DNA of 64,000 nucleotides from CAWGXZ01 sp963826695 (GTDB lineage Bacteria > Pseudomonadota > Gammaproteobacteria > Burkholderiales > Burkholderiaceae_C), in the NCBI GenBank assembly GCA_963826695.1, contig CAWGXZ010000004.1, positions 682,001 to 746,000 on the forward strand, given 5' to 3'. Below the pieces are notes generated by a model, which saw nothing but the letters and a program-made list of their open reading frames with translations, had not been told where the DNA came from and searched no databases. A program made the translations under genes and the position numbers. Of this stretch, positions 23,417-32,072 are shown in pieces. The stretch's first letter is position 1, and every line of letters starts with the position of its first letter.

Positions 23417-24078
23417 TGGCGGCGACGGCGCTGGCGGTGCTCGCCGCCTACCTGATCGGCTCGCTGTCGTTCGCGGTCATCGTCAGCCGGGCGATGGGGC
23501 TCGGCGATCCGCGCCGCTACGGCTCGGGCAACCCCGGCGCGACCAACGTGCTGCGCTCGGGCAACAAGACCGCCGCGCTGCTGACCCTGCTGCTCGACGC
23601 GCTGAAGGGCGTGATGCCGGTGCTGCTGGCGCGCACCTTCGGCGCGCAGTTCGGGCTGGGCGAGGGCAGCGTCGCGCTGGTCGCGCTGGCGGCCTTCGTC
23701 GGTCACCTCTGGCCGGTGTTCTTCGGCTTCGTCGGTGGCAAGGGCGTGGCGACGGCGCTCGGCGTGCTGCTGGCGCTGAACCCGGGGCTGGGCCTGGCGA
23801 CGCTCGCCACCTGGCTGATCATTGCCTTCCTCTTCCGCTACTCGTCGCTGGCGGCCCTTGTCGCTGCGTTGTTCGCGCCGTTCTACCAATGGCTGATCTG
23901 GGGCGGCGGGCCGACGGCAATCGTGGTGGCGGCGATGGGGCTGCTGCTGATCCTTCGGCATCGCGGCAACATCCGCAAGCTGCTCGCGGGCACGGAAAGC
24001 CGCATCGGCCAGAAGAGCGCCGCTGCGGCGACCGCGGCTGCGACAGACAACCCCCACCACGACCGGAGTTCCCCATGA
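23416..24078 (+). CDS. plsY: Acyl-phosphate:glycerol-3-phosphate acyltransferase
   Basis: First acylation step in phospholipid synthesis, using acyl-phosphate; an inner-membrane protein. It has 220 residues and about five transmembrane segments. The three PlsY motifs are visible: RYGSGNPGATNVLRS (motif 1, residues 34-48), the GKGVATALG segment (motif 2, near 112) and the LILRHRGNIRKL segment (motif 3, near 178). The C-terminus has an extra Ala/Thr-rich tail. The start overlaps the ybaK stop and the stop overlaps the next ATG. Confidence 0.95.
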   Translation: MAATALAVLAAYLIGSLSFAVIVSRAMGLGDPRRYGSGNPGATNVLRSGNKTAALLTLLLDALKGVMPVLLARTFGAQFGLGEGSVALVALAAFVGHLWPVFFGFVGGKGVATALGVLLALNPGLGLATLATWLIIAFLFRYSSLAALVAALFAPFYQWLIWGGGPTAIVVAAMGLLLILRHRGNIRKLLAGTESRIGQKSAAAATAAATDNPHHDRSSP

Positions 24079-24440
24079 GCCAGGCGCTGCAGCGCTTTCA
24101 CGTCGGCGATCGTCTCTCGGAGATGACGATCTTCAACCACGTCGTCTATCTCGCCGGCCAGGTGCCGGGCGACGCGACGCAGGACATCCGCGGCCAGACG
24201 GCGCAGGTGCTGGCGCAAATCGACCGCCTGCTGGCCGAAGCGCGCACCGACAGCGGCCACATCCTGATGGCGCAGATCTACCTGGCCGATATCGCCGACA
24301 TCGACGCCATGAACGTTGTCTGGGACGACTGGGTGCCGCCGGGCGACGCGCCGCCGCGGGCGACCGTGCAGGCGCGGCTGGCGCGGCCGGAGTGGAAGAT
24401 CGAAATCGTCGTTACCGCGGCGATTGCGGGCAGCGCCTGA
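24075..24440 (+). CDS. RidA family protein
   Basis: A 121-residue member of the YjgF/RidA family, whose members typically hydrolyse reactive enamine/imine intermediates. Family features: FNHVVYLAGQVP, AQVLAQIDRLLAEA, the YLADIADIDAMNVVWDDWV block, and RATVQARLARPEWKIEIVVTA containing the conserved Arg and Glu. The ATGA start overlaps the plsY stop, with GGAG upstream. It could be one of the RidA subgroups with other activity; the exact substrate is open. Confidence 0.9.
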   Translation: MSQALQRFHVGDRLSEMTIFNHVVYLAGQVPGDATQDIRGQTAQVLAQIDRLLAEARTDSGHILMAQIYLADIADIDAMNVVWDDWVPPGDAPPRATVQARLARPEWKIEIVVTAAIAGSA

Positions 24441-24560
24441 GGCGTCCTTGGGTACCGCTCGACCACCAGCGACTTTTCTACCGCCCGCCCTGAGCCATCG
24501 AAGCGCCCGGTGGCATACCGCGCGCGGATTTGGTGCCCCAGCCCGAACGGGCGCCTTTTG

Positions 24561-25193
24561 TCAGTCGACGCTCAGTCCCAGCGTCGCCAGCTCGCCGAGC
24601 CCCTGGCGCATCACCAGCGGCGTGCCGCTGCTGAGGTCGATCACGGTCGTCGGCTGCATCGGGCACGCGCCGGCGTCGACGATCGCCTGCAGCGGTTTTC
24701 CCAGCCGCTCGCGAATCGTCTCGGCGTCGTTCAGCGGCTCGTCGTCGCCCGGCATGATCAGCGTCGTTGCCAGCAGCGGCTGGCCGAGCACGCCGAGCAG
24801 GCCCTGCAGCACCTTGTGGTCGGGCACGCGCAGGCCGATGGTGCGCCGCGAGGGATGCGAAAGCCGCCGCGGCACCTCGCGGGTGGCTTCGAGGATGAAG
24901 GTGAAGGGCCCGGGCGTGCCGAGCCGAAGCAAGCGGTACTGCACGTTGTCGACGCGCGCATAGCTCGACAGCTCGGCAAGGTCGCGGCACAGCAGCGTCA
25001 GGTGGTGCTTGGCGTCGATGCCGCGGATCCGGCGCAGCGCCTCGGCGGCGTTCTTGTCGTCGAGCCGGCAGACCAGCGCATAGCTGCTGTCGGTCGGCAC
25101 GGCGGCCACGCCGCCGCCCTCGATGATCTGCGCCGCCTGGCGCAGCAGCCGCGGCTGCGGGTCGGCCGGATGAAGTTCGAAGGTCTGCGCCAT
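24561..25193 (-). CDS. yciO: Sua5/YciO/YrdC/YwlC family protein, YciO-like
   Basis: A 210-residue YrdC-fold protein. VAAVPTDSSYALVCRLDDKNA is the nucleotide/RNA-binding core (residues about 29-49), followed by KHHLTLLCRDLAELS and GPFTFILEATREVPRRLSHPSRRTIGLRVP. The related TsaC makes threonylcarbamoyl-AMP for tRNA t6A; YciO proteins are paralogues whose main role is less clear. In E. coli yciO neighbours the PHP exonuclease gene, and the same pairing appears here with an EamA gene between. It starts 9 bases after the EamA stop. Confidence 0.88.
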   Translation of the reverse strand: MAQTFELHPADPQPRLLRQAAQIIEGGGVAAVPTDSSYALVCRLDDKNAAEALRRIRGIDAKHHLTLLCRDLAELSSYARVDNVQYRLLRLGTPGPFTFILEATREVPRRLSHPSRRTIGLRVPDHKVLQGLLGVLGQPLLATTLIMPGDDEPLNDAETIRERLGKPLQAIVDAGACPMQPTTVIDLSSGTPLVMRQGLGELATLGLSVD

Positions 25194-25202
25194 TGCGTCT
25201 CG

Positions 25203-26162
25203 TCAGTCCGCGGTCGCGTCGAGCGTGGTCGGCGAGGGCGGGCGCGCGCGCGCCGCGGCCTCGCGCACGTTGAGCCAGGCGCTCGCGCCGCCGCAGACGG
25301 CAACCACCGCCATGCCGATCCAGGCCCAGCGGTCGGGCAGGTAGCCGAACACCAGCCAGCCGATCGCTGCTGCCGAGGCGATCTGGCAGTAGGCAAACGG
25401 CATCAGCCGCGACGCCGGCGCGAGGCCGAGCGCCAGGATCAGCAGCAGATGCCCCGCCGTGCCGAACAGGCCGAGACCGGCCAGCTGCAAGACCTCCACC
25501 GCGCTGGCACCGCGCAGCGTGGCAAGCATGTCGACCGGGCTGAACCAGAGCAGCGGCGTCGCCAGCAGCGTGCCGACCAGCCCGGTATAGAAGTGGGTGG
25601 TGTACGGGCTCTCCATGCCGGCGAGCTTGCTCGTCAGCACTTGGAAGGCGGCGTAGGTGCAGGCGGCAGCCAGGGGAAACAGCACCGCCCAGCCGAAGGC
25701 GCCGCTGCCCGGCCGCATGACGATCAGCGCGCCGGTGAAGCCGCCGAAGACCATCGCCCAGCGCAGCGCCGAGACCCGCTCGTGCAGCAGCCACGCCGCC
25801 AGCAGCGTCACGAAGACCGGCGTCAGCATGTTGATGGCGGTGAATTCGGCCGCCGGGATCGACTGCAGCCCGAAGAAGCTGAAGCCCGAGGTCGCCAGCA
25901 GCAGCGCGCCGCGGATCGCCTGAAAAAGCGGCTGCTTCACCGCAAAGCCCGCGCCGCCGGCGCGCCGCCGGCTGATCGCCAGCCAGATGGCCATCGCCAG
26001 CGCCTGGAAGGCATAGCGAAACCACAGCATCAGCAGCACCGGAAGCGTGGCGCCGAGGTGCCGAGTGGTGTTGTCGAGGCTGGCGAAGAGCAGTCCGCTG
26101 AGGACGATCAGCGCGATGCCGAGCGACAGGTTGGCGCGCGGCCGGCGAAAAGCGACCGGCAC
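25203..26162 (-). CDS. EamA/DMT family transporter
   Basis: A 319-residue inner-membrane protein with ten predicted helices in two EamA repeats. The first repeat covers residues about 12-145 (ALIVLSGLLFASLDNTTRHL, ... LHERVSALRWAMVFGGFTGA) and the second about 160-300 (VFGYLPDRWAWIGMAVV). Drug/metabolite transporters export amino acids, metabolites or drugs; the substrate is unknown. The GTG start at 26162 lies two bases after the preceding TGA, consistent with coupled translation. Confidence 0.88.
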   Translation of the reverse strand: MPVAFRRPRANLSLGIALIVLSGLLFASLDNTTRHLGATLPVLLMLWFRYAFQALAMAIWLAISRRRAGGAGFAVKQPLFQAIRGALLLATSGFSFFGLQSIPAAEFTAINMLTPVFVTLLAAWLLHERVSALRWAMVFGGFTGALIVMRPGSGAFGWAVLFPLAAACTYAAFQVLTSKLAGMESPYTTHFYTGLVGTLLATPLLWFSPVDMLATLRGASAVEVLQLAGLGLFGTAGHLLLILALGLAPASRLMPFAYCQIASAAAIGWLVFGYLPDRWAWIGMAVVAVCGGASAWLNVREAAARARPPSPTTLDATAD

Positions 26163-26164
26163 GC

Positions 26165-27058
26165 TCAGTCGGGCTGCTGGACGCGGTCGCCAAGCACCTG
26201 CCAGACCGGTTCGAGGTCGGCCAGCAACGGCGGCAGCTTGCCGAGATCGGCATGGCTTTCGGCGGGCGAGTGGAAGTCGCTGCCGCGCGAGGCGAGCAGG
26301 CCGAATTCCCGGGCCATCGCCGTGTACTTGATGAAGTCCGGCGGTGCATGGCTGCCGGTCACCACCTCGACGCCGCGGCCGCCGTGGCCGATGAATTCGC
26401 TGAACAGCGCGTATTCCTCGTTGGCCGTGAACTTGTAGCGCCCCGGGTGGGCGATCACCGCCACGCCACCGGCCTCGCGGATCCAGCGCACGGCATCGCC
26501 GAGCGCAGCCCAGCGGTGCGGCACGAAACCCGGCTTGCCCTCGACCAGGAAGCGGCGGAAGACCTCGTGGGTGTCGTTGCAGACCCCGGTCTCGACCAGG
26601 TGCCGCGCGAAGTGCGTGCGCGAGATCAGCTCCGGGTTGCCGGCAAAATTCAGCGCGCCCTCGAATGTCCCCGGAATTCCGGCCTTCGCCAGGCCTTCGG
26701 CCATTTCGAGCGCGCGCTGGCCGCGTCCGCCGCGGGTGGCCTCCAGCCCGGTACGCAGCGCCGCGTCGTCGGCGTCGAAGCCGAGGCCGACGATGTGCAC
26801 CGTGGTGCCGGCAAAGGTGACCGAGATTTCCACCCCGGTGACGTACGGCAGGCCGATGCGTTGCGCCGCTGCTCGGGCGCGGGCCTGGCCGCCGATCTCG
26901 TCGTGGTCGGTCAGCGCCCACAGGGCAACGCCGTTGGCATGCGCCCGCACCGCCAACGTTTCAGGCTCCAGCGTGCCGTCGGAAATCACCGAATGGCAGT
27001 GCAGGTCGGCGTTGAGCAAAGGCGAGTTCAGGTCCACCGGTCGATTGTAGGTAGGCAT
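26165..27058 (-). CDS. rnm: PHP-domain phosphoesterase, RNase AM (YciV/TrpH)-like
   Basis: A 297-residue PHP-fold metal phosphoesterase. Metal ligands are visible in NADLHCHSVISDG (His20, His22), ALTDHDE (Asp51, His52, Asp53), the GVEIS glutamate near 75, VIAHPGRYK and the final GSDFHSP. E. coli YciV/RNase AM is a 5'-3' exoribonuclease that matures 5S, 16S and 23S rRNA 5' ends and also acts on pAp. It leads a three-gene operon (this gene, EamA, yciO) and is divergent from a Bug gene. Confidence 0.88.
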   Translation of the reverse strand: MPTYNRPVDLNSPLLNADLHCHSVISDGTLEPETLAVRAHANGVALWALTDHDEIGGQARARAAAQRIGLPYVTGVEISVTFAGTTVHIVGLGFDADDAALRTGLEATRGGRGQRALEMAEGLAKAGIPGTFEGALNFAGNPELISRTHFARHLVETGVCNDTHEVFRRFLVEGKPGFVPHRWAALGDAVRWIREAGGVAVIAHPGRYKFTANEEYALFSEFIGHGGRGVEVVTGSHAPPDFIKYTAMAREFGLLASRGSDFHSPAESHADLGKLPPLLADLEPVWQVLGDRVQQPD

Positions 27059-27129
27059 CCCGGCGCATGTTGCCGCTGCCTGTATCCTGCGCCGCCCGGC
27101 GATGTCCGCCGACTACAGGAATGCACGCC

Positions 27130-28110
27130 ATGCCGCAACGCAGAGTCTTTTTCGGGCTGCTCGCAGCCGCCCTCGGAACCGCTTCGGGCCTTGTCGTCGC
27201 ACAGGACGCCTACCCCTCGAAGCCGATCCGCTGGATCGTGCCGTATCCGCCCGGTGGCCCCACCGACCTGATGGCGCGGCTGCTGCAGCCCGAGCTGCAG
27301 ACGCGCCTCGGCACCACCATCGTCATCGAGAACAAGGCAGGCGCGGCGGGCAACGTCGGCACCAGCGAGGTCGCGAGGCAGGCACCCGCCGACGGTTACA
27401 CGATCCTGCTCGCCGCGAGCGGGCCGATGGCGGTGAACCAGTCGCTCTTTAAGACGATGACCTACAACGCCCTGACCGACCTGGTGCCGGTGGTCCAGCT
27501 GTCGTCGTTTCCGCTGGTGCTCGAGGTTCATCCGTCGGTCGGCGTGAAGAACGCCAAGGAATTCGTTGCCCTGAGCAAGAAGGGCGGCACGCCGCTGACC
27601 TACGCCTCGGCAGGCTCCGGCACGCCGCAGCACCTGGCCGGCGAGATCTACAACAAGGCGATGGGCACCAAGCTGACGCACGTGCCGTACCGCGGCGCCG
27701 GCCCGGCGCTCAACGACCTGCTCGGCGGCCAGGTGCAGGTGATGTTCGACGTGCTCGGCAGCTCGCTGCAGCACATCCGCGGCGGCAAGGTGGTGCCGCT
27801 CGCGGTCACTTCGGCCAAGCGCAGCCCCGAGCTGCCGAACGTGCCGACGCTGGCCGAGGTCGGCCTGCCCGGCTTCGAGCTCACCGCCTGGCACGGCGTG
27901 GCCGTGCGCGCCGGAACGCCGCAACCGGTTGTCGACAAGCTGAGCGCAGCGTTCCTCGACACCTTCAAGGACCCGGCGTTCCGCAAGAAGTGGGAGGCAC
28001 TCGGCACCCCGGTCGTCGCCGGCACGCCGGCGCAGTTCGGCGCGCTGATCCGCAGCGAATCGGTGCGCCTCGGCCGGGTGGTGCGCGAGTCGGGCGCCAC
28101 GGCGGACTGA
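27130..28110 (+). CDS. Tripartite tricarboxylate transporter substrate-binding protein (Bug family)
   Basis: A 326-residue periplasmic solute receptor. It has a signal peptide (RRVFFGLLAAALGTASGLVVAQ), the family N-terminus YPSKPIRWIVPYPPGGPTDLMARLLQ, VENKAGA-like VIENKAGAAGNVGTSEVA, the central SAGSGTPQHLAGE, HVPYRGAGPALNDLLGGQVQVMF, and NVPTLAEVGLPGFELTAW. Bug proteins bind carboxylates and other small molecules; no tctA/tctB lies nearby. ATG 27130 is used because AGGA sits at better spacing than for ATG 27121. The gene ends 10 bases before a decayed hsdM fragment. Confidence 0.9.
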   Translation: MPQRRVFFGLLAAALGTASGLVVAQDAYPSKPIRWIVPYPPGGPTDLMARLLQPELQTRLGTTIVIENKAGAAGNVGTSEVARQAPADGYTILLAASGPMAVNQSLFKTMTYNALTDLVPVVQLSSFPLVLEVHPSVGVKNAKEFVALSKKGGTPLTYASAGSGTPQHLAGEIYNKAMGTKLTHVPYRGAGPALNDLLGGQVQVMFDVLGSSLQHIRGGKVVPLAVTSAKRSPELPNVPTLAEVGLPGFELTAWHGVAVRAGTPQPVVDKLSAAFLDTFKDPAFRKKWEALGTPVVAGTPAQFGALIRSESVRLGRVVRESGATAD

Positions 28111-28120
28111 AGCCGGCGCC

Positions 28121-28333
28121 CTGTTCGAGCAGACCTATAGGAACATCGGCGACATCCTGCGCAAGGACGCCGGCTCTGCCAGCGAGCTCGACGACACCGA
28201 GCAGTCGCCGTGGCTGCTGTTCCTGAAGTACCTCGAAGCGCTGGCGCATGGCAAGGCGTCGGAAGCGGCGCTCGAAGGCAGCGCCGCACCGTCATCCTCG
28301 TGGAACTGTGTCGCTGGGAAACACGACGGCTAG
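28121..28333 (+). pseudogene. hsdM: Remnant of a type I restriction-modification methylase gene (hsdM N-terminus)
   Basis: The frame from 28121 reads LFEQTYRNIGDILRKDAG, then SELDDTEQSPWLLFLKYLE and ALAHGKASEAALEG, which is the N-terminal helical domain of HsdM (normally around 500 residues). Similarity continues in another frame around 28285-28320 as VILVELCRWETR, matching the family's conserved RWETW region, so a frameshift is present. There is no start codon and no methylase domain; the fragment stops at the TAG made by the edge of the repeat element at 28331. A dead fragment of about 70 codons. Confidence 0.75.
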
Positions 28334-28507
28334 GAGCCTGTCGGGCTTTGGGTCCGGCTCTCGCCGGCCCTTCGGGTTGGGCCGGAAAAGGGGCTGATCC
28401 GTCGTTGCAAATGCTCGCCGGGTGTCCAACCCGGCTGCGCTTTGCGCCTAAGCTGAGCCCCTTTTCCGGCCCAACGCGGGCCCGACCCAAAGCCCGACAG
28501 GCTCCTG
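28331..28507. repeat. 173-bp palindromic MITE-like element, copy 2
   Basis: The core GGAGCC (28333) to GGCTCC (28505) is exactly the same length as copy 1 and inverted relative to it. The only differences I see are a few mismatches near 28355. Left flank TA, right flank TG (TA in copy 1). It lies between the hsdM remnant and the ATP-grasp gene, and supplies the last 19 codons and the stop of the latter. Confidence 0.8.
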
Positions 28508-29701
28508 GGGCGTCGCTCTCTCCTGGCCATCGGTCGAATCCAGCCGCGGCTGCTGGACCTTGCCGATGGCATCGAGCAGCGGCTCCAGTCGAGGATGGCG
28601 AAGCAGGTAGGCCGTATCACCCATCGTCGACGCGAACGCCGCCGGGACGGGATTGATGCGCACCACCGTGTCACCCAGCAGTTCTCGCAGTGCCTCGGGC
28701 GAATGCGCGTAAGCACGTGTGTGGCGCCGACCGGCGTGGGCCGTATGGAACCTGCGTTCATACGAAAAACCCTCGAGCGACTCGCCAAGGATCACGGCGG
28801 CCCACAACGCGTACACATCGAAGTCGCAGGCGTGATTGATCATGTCGGTCGTGAACCCGCCCGGGGGGCGCACGTTCATCTCGAGCGCCACGTACGAGCC
28901 GTCCGGACGCGCGAAGAATTCGAGGTGGAAGAAGCGCTGGCGCAGGTCGAACGCAGCGAGTGCCTGGCGGCCGACCTGCTCGAGCGCGGGCGGAATGTCG
29001 CGAAGCGAGTAATAGAACCCGTCGAGACCGCTGGCACGCACCTCCATGATTCCGCGATCGTAGGCATGGGAGGTGCAGAACACCACGCGGCCGGCGTGGT
29101 CCACCAGGCCGTCGAAGGTCACGATGTCGCCCTCGACGAAGGGCTGCACGATGTGGCCTTCGAGGGGCAGAAGGAGCGCTGCCTCGAACTCGGCTTGCGT
29201 CGACACCCGGAAGGTCGACGTGGCTCCCGAACCGCTGTCCGGCTTGAAGACGAGTGGCAAGCGGTGTTTCGCGGCGAAGCCCTCGACCGCCTCCGGCGAC
29301 ACGCAGCGGATGCCCGGGATGAAAGGCACGCCCGCCGCCTCGAAAGCCTCGGCCATGGCCAGCTTGCTGCGCAGGCGCCGCACGTCCCGCGCCGTGAGGC
29401 CTTCGATGCCGAGGTCGTCGCGCAGGCGGCCCTCGACTTCCAGCCAGTGCTCTCCGTTCGATTCGACGAAGTCGATCGGACCATGCTCGGCGACCATCGA
29501 CCGGGCGATGCCGAGCAAGACCTCGTAGTCACCCATGCGGGGCTCGAACACATAGCGTTCGAATGCGTGACGGGCTTCCGGCAGCAGGTCGCTCTCCGGC
29601 ACGTCGCCGACGGCCAGGACGCTTGCGCCGCGGGCCTGCGCGGCGACGCAAAACAGGTGGGAGTTGGGTGGAAAACCCGGCGACAGGTAGAGAATTCTCA
29701 C
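28448..29701 (-). CDS. ATP-grasp family carboxylate ligase
   Basis: A 417-residue ATP-grasp enzyme that would activate a carboxylate as acyl-phosphate and join it to an amine or thiol. The N-terminal Rossmann-like part starts VRILYLSPGFPPNSHLFC. The ATP-binding half carries LPLVFKPDSGSGATSTFRV, GHIVQPFVEGDIVTFDG, and FHLEFFARPDGSYVALEMNVRPPGGFTTDM with the metal ligands Glu/Asn. GTG 29701 overlaps the methyltransferase stop by four bases (GTGA). The final 19 residues (from QEPVGLW to the stop) are encoded by the repeat element, so the native C-terminus has been replaced. The substrate is unknown. Confidence 0.85.
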   Translation of the reverse strand: MRILYLSPGFPPNSHLFCVAAQARGASVLAVGDVPESDLLPEARHAFERYVFEPRMGDYEVLLGIARSMVAEHGPIDFVESNGEHWLEVEGRLRDDLGIEGLTARDVRRLRSKLAMAEAFEAAGVPFIPGIRCVSPEAVEGFAAKHRLPLVFKPDSGSGATSTFRVSTQAEFEAALLLPLEGHIVQPFVEGDIVTFDGLVDHAGRVVFCTSHAYDRGIMEVRASGLDGFYYSLRDIPPALEQVGRQALAAFDLRQRFFHLEFFARPDGSYVALEMNVRPPGGFTTDMINHACDFDVYALWAAVILGESLEGFSYERRFHTAHAGRRHTRAYAHSPEALRELLGDTVVRINPVPAAFASTMGDTAYLLRHPRLEPLLDAIGKVQQPRLDSTDGQERATPQEPVGLWVGPALGRKRGSA

Positions 29702-30588
29702 GCGCTCGATCCTCGCCTCATCTGCCAGCCGATGCCGTTCCAAATCCGGAACGGCGATTCATCGGCGCGGACGACCTCGAGTTTCGCGACGTGCGCGAGC
29801 GCAAGTACCTCACGGTTGGCGTCGTCGCGCGACCGTCCGTAAGCGTAGTTGAAGAGGACGAAGTCGCCGCCGGGCCGGAGCACCCGCCGGATTTCCTGAA
29901 AGTGGCGCTCGACGAGCGCGTGCCCGCCAAGCACCAGGTAGGGAAACGTGTCGACGCTGTAGACGAGGTCGATCGACCCCGATTCGAATCCGGAAAGATC
30001 GTGGCCATTCGTCATCCGGACGCTGGCATTCGAACAGCCTTCGAGCCGACGCCGGGCTGCCGAGACCATCCCCGCCGAGACGTCCGTGCCGACCACCGAG
30101 CGCAGGCGTGAGCACAGGGGCGCCATCAGCCGTCCGATGCCGCATCCGATCTCCAGGGCGTCCCGGTGCAATCCGAGCACCGCCCAGCCTGCGAGCACGG
30201 CGATCACCTCGTCGGTCGCGGCGGCGAGGAGTTCGGGGCTGCCGAGCGAGTAGAGCGCAACGCTCGCTTCCTCGCTTTGCGCCACGGACGCGTCGAAGAG
30301 CTGTCGGGACCGCTCGATTCCTTCCTCGGCGTTCGCAGCGAGCTGCGGCGAATCGAGACGCTGGCGGAGCATTCTGGCGATGGTGCGGCAGCCGGCCTCG
30401 TGCTCGGCGAGGTGCTGCGCAAGCTCGCGCAGCCTTGCCGGTTCCCCGGCGAGCGAGGGCAGGGCGAGGGCCAGCGCGTCCGGGTCTTCGGTGAGCTGGA
30501 CGAGTTCCATCAGGACCATCGGCGCAGACGCCTCGAATCGCAGGTAGCGATCGACGATGCGCTGGATGTCGGCCGTCGGCAGGTTCAT
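29698..30588 (-). CDS. Class I SAM-dependent methyltransferase
   Basis: A 296-residue methyltransferase from ATG 30588; a GTG at 30621 would add 11 residues and overlap the aminotransferase. The N-terminal helical part (residues 1-130) is variable. SAM-binding motif I is DALEIGCGIGRLMAPL, motif II VVGTDVSAGMVSAAR, and motif IV SIDLVYSVDTFPYLVLG, followed by VLRPGGDFVLFNYAYG. The substrate is unknown. Its genes on either side overlap or nearly touch, so it acts in one operon with the aminotransferase and ATP-grasp ligase. Confidence 0.85.
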   Translation of the reverse strand: MNLPTADIQRIVDRYLRFEASAPMVLMELVQLTEDPDALALALPSLAGEPARLRELAQHLAEHEAGCRTIARMLRQRLDSPQLAANAEEGIERSRQLFDASVAQSEEASVALYSLGSPELLAAATDEVIAVLAGWAVLGLHRDALEIGCGIGRLMAPLCSRLRSVVGTDVSAGMVSAARRRLEGCSNASVRMTNGHDLSGFESGSIDLVYSVDTFPYLVLGGHALVERHFQEIRRVLRPGGDFVLFNYAYGRSRDDANREVLALAHVAKLEVVRADESPFRIWNGIGWQMRRGSSA

Positions 30589-30598
30589 GCGTGGCTGT

Positions 30599-31828
30599 TC
30601 AGGCCGCCCGGCATTGCTCACGCGCGACCTTCATCGACGTGCGCGCGTGCTCGAGCGTCGTATCGATGTCGGTTCCCTGGTGCGCGTAGCTGATAAACCA
30701 CATGTGACGAGGGTGCATGAGGACGCCGCGCTCGAGCATCGCCTCGTAGAACGTGGCCCGAAGCGCGTCGTTGGTCTCGGGATTCGGGTGGTCGAACCTC
30801 AGGAAAGGCATCGGCGGAAAAGGCTCGCCGTAACACACCGCAGGCACGTCGAGGTCGCGGGCCATGGCGTTCAAACCGTCGATGAGTCGCTGGCCGAGCG
30901 CCCAGACGTGGTCGGCGACGTTGCGTTCTTCAACGATGCGCAGCGTGGCGAGCGCGGCGGCCATGGCCGCGGTGTCACCGTGGTAGGTCGCCGAAAGGTG
31001 CATACCGGCGGCGTTGCTCATCACGTCGCGCCGTCCGACCACGGCCGCAACGGGCCAGCCGTTGCTCAGCCCCTTGCTCACGGTGGTGAGGTCGGGCCTC
31101 AGCCCGAAACGGGCCTGGACCGACCCGGGCGCGGTGCGAAACGCGGTCTTGACCTCGTCGAGCACGAAGATCGCTCCATGGCGATGCGTCGCGTCCTGGA
31201 GCGCCCGGAAAACTTCAGGCTTCGGCGGCAACACCATTTCGGGTGCCAGGATGACGGCCGCGATCTCGCCAGGGTAAGCCTCGAAGAGGGCCTCGAGCGA
31301 GTGCGGGGCGTTGCTGTCGAAGTCGAGAACCTGCGCGTCGAGGCCGGCGGGGACGGCAGGGTCGAGCGGCAAACACCAGTCATGCCAACCGTGGTACCCG
31401 GCACGCGCGACGCGGCGGCGGCCGGTGGCGCGCCGCGCGATGCGCAGCGCGGCAGTGGTTGCTTCGCTGCCCGTTTTCAGCAGCACGGCCATGTCCGCGG
31501 TGGCGAACCGCTCGACCAGAGCCTCGGCGAAGCGCACGTGCTGCGGCCGGTTCATCGACAGCAGCGGCCCGCGCTGCAGCTCCTCGTGCGCCGCCGCGTC
31601 GACCTCCGGATCCGCATACCCGAGCAGGAACGCCCCGAAGGCCATCAGGTAGTCGATGTACTCGTGCCCGTCGACGTCGGTGATCCGGCAGCCCCGGCCG
31701 CTCTCGATGTACATCGGCGAGCGCTCGGGCGTCGTCAGCACCCGGCCGGACAGATGGTGGGCGCCCGGGATGACGCGCTCTGCGCGCGCGAGCCACTTGC
31801 GAGACGAGGTGTAGCGTTCTTCAGTCAT
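30599..31828 (-). CDS. Class III aminotransferase, glutamate-1-semialdehyde mutase-like
   Basis: A 409-residue PLP enzyme. It has the typical opening ARAERVIPGAHHLSGRV, GRGCRITDVDGHEYIDYLMA, the PLP-phosphate loop TGSEATTAALRIAR (residues 119-132), Asp224 in FVLDEVKTAF that pairs with the PLP pyridine, and the Schiff-base Lys252 in TTVSKGLSNGWPV. It resembles GSA-2,1-aminomutase (HemL) but sits in a ligase/methyltransferase/oxidase cluster, so an amino-group transfer in a secondary pathway is more likely than haem synthesis. Divergent from the diiron oxidase gene with 244 bases between. Confidence 0.87.
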   Translation of the reverse strand: MTEERYTSSRKWLARAERVIPGAHHLSGRVLTTPERSPMYIESGRGCRITDVDGHEYIDYLMAFGAFLLGYADPEVDAAAHEELQRGPLLSMNRPQHVRFAEALVERFATADMAVLLKTGSEATTAALRIARRATGRRRVARAGYHGWHDWCLPLDPAVPAGLDAQVLDFDSNAPHSLEALFEAYPGEIAAVILAPEMVLPPKPEVFRALQDATHRHGAIFVLDEVKTAFRTAPGSVQARFGLRPDLTTVSKGLSNGWPVAAVVGRRDVMSNAAGMHLSATYHGDTAAMAAALATLRIVEERNVADHVWALGQRLIDGLNAMARDLDVPAVCYGEPFPPMPFLRFDHPNPETNDALRATFYEAMLERGVLMHPRHMWFISYAHQGTDIDTTLEHARTSMKVAREQCRAA

Positions 31829-32072
31829 GTCTTCGCCATCGCCAAAACAAGTATCCGGCGCCGGACCGCCGCCCTTCGAGCCGCTGCCGGATTCGATGCC
31901 CATGCGGCTGCATGGGCGCAGGTGGATGCGTCCCGGACGGGACCGGCGAATCTTAATTCGTGCCTTGGCGTGTCGCGGCCATCGCCGCAGTCGCTTCCGG
32001 TCCGCCGGGCACCTCGAATGCCGAGTCGTTGCGACCCGCTCGACCGTCGAGCACTGCTTTCTTCTTCATTCC
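31829..32072. promoter_or_regulatory. Divergent intergenic region of the five-gene cluster
   Basis: 244 bases separate the outward-facing aminotransferase and oxidase genes and should carry promoters for both halves. The plus-strand frame stays open through it, but the translation looks non-protein (Arg-rich, no family similarity), so I treat it as regulatory. I see no clear palindrome or consensus promoter. Confidence 0.45.

Noticed and set aside
24441..24560. Terminator between the RidA-like and yciO-like genes
   Set aside because: Only a 4-bp stem near GGGCGCCTTTTG is visible; too weak to list.
30599..31828. Assignment of the aminotransferase as HemL for haem synthesis
   Set aside because: PLP motifs fit, but context is a ligase/oxidase/methyltransferase cluster and the overall match is to the wider class III group.
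31827..32072. N-terminal extension of the diiron oxidase gene
   Set aside because: The extra 82 codons look non-coding and would remove the promoter region between divergent genes.
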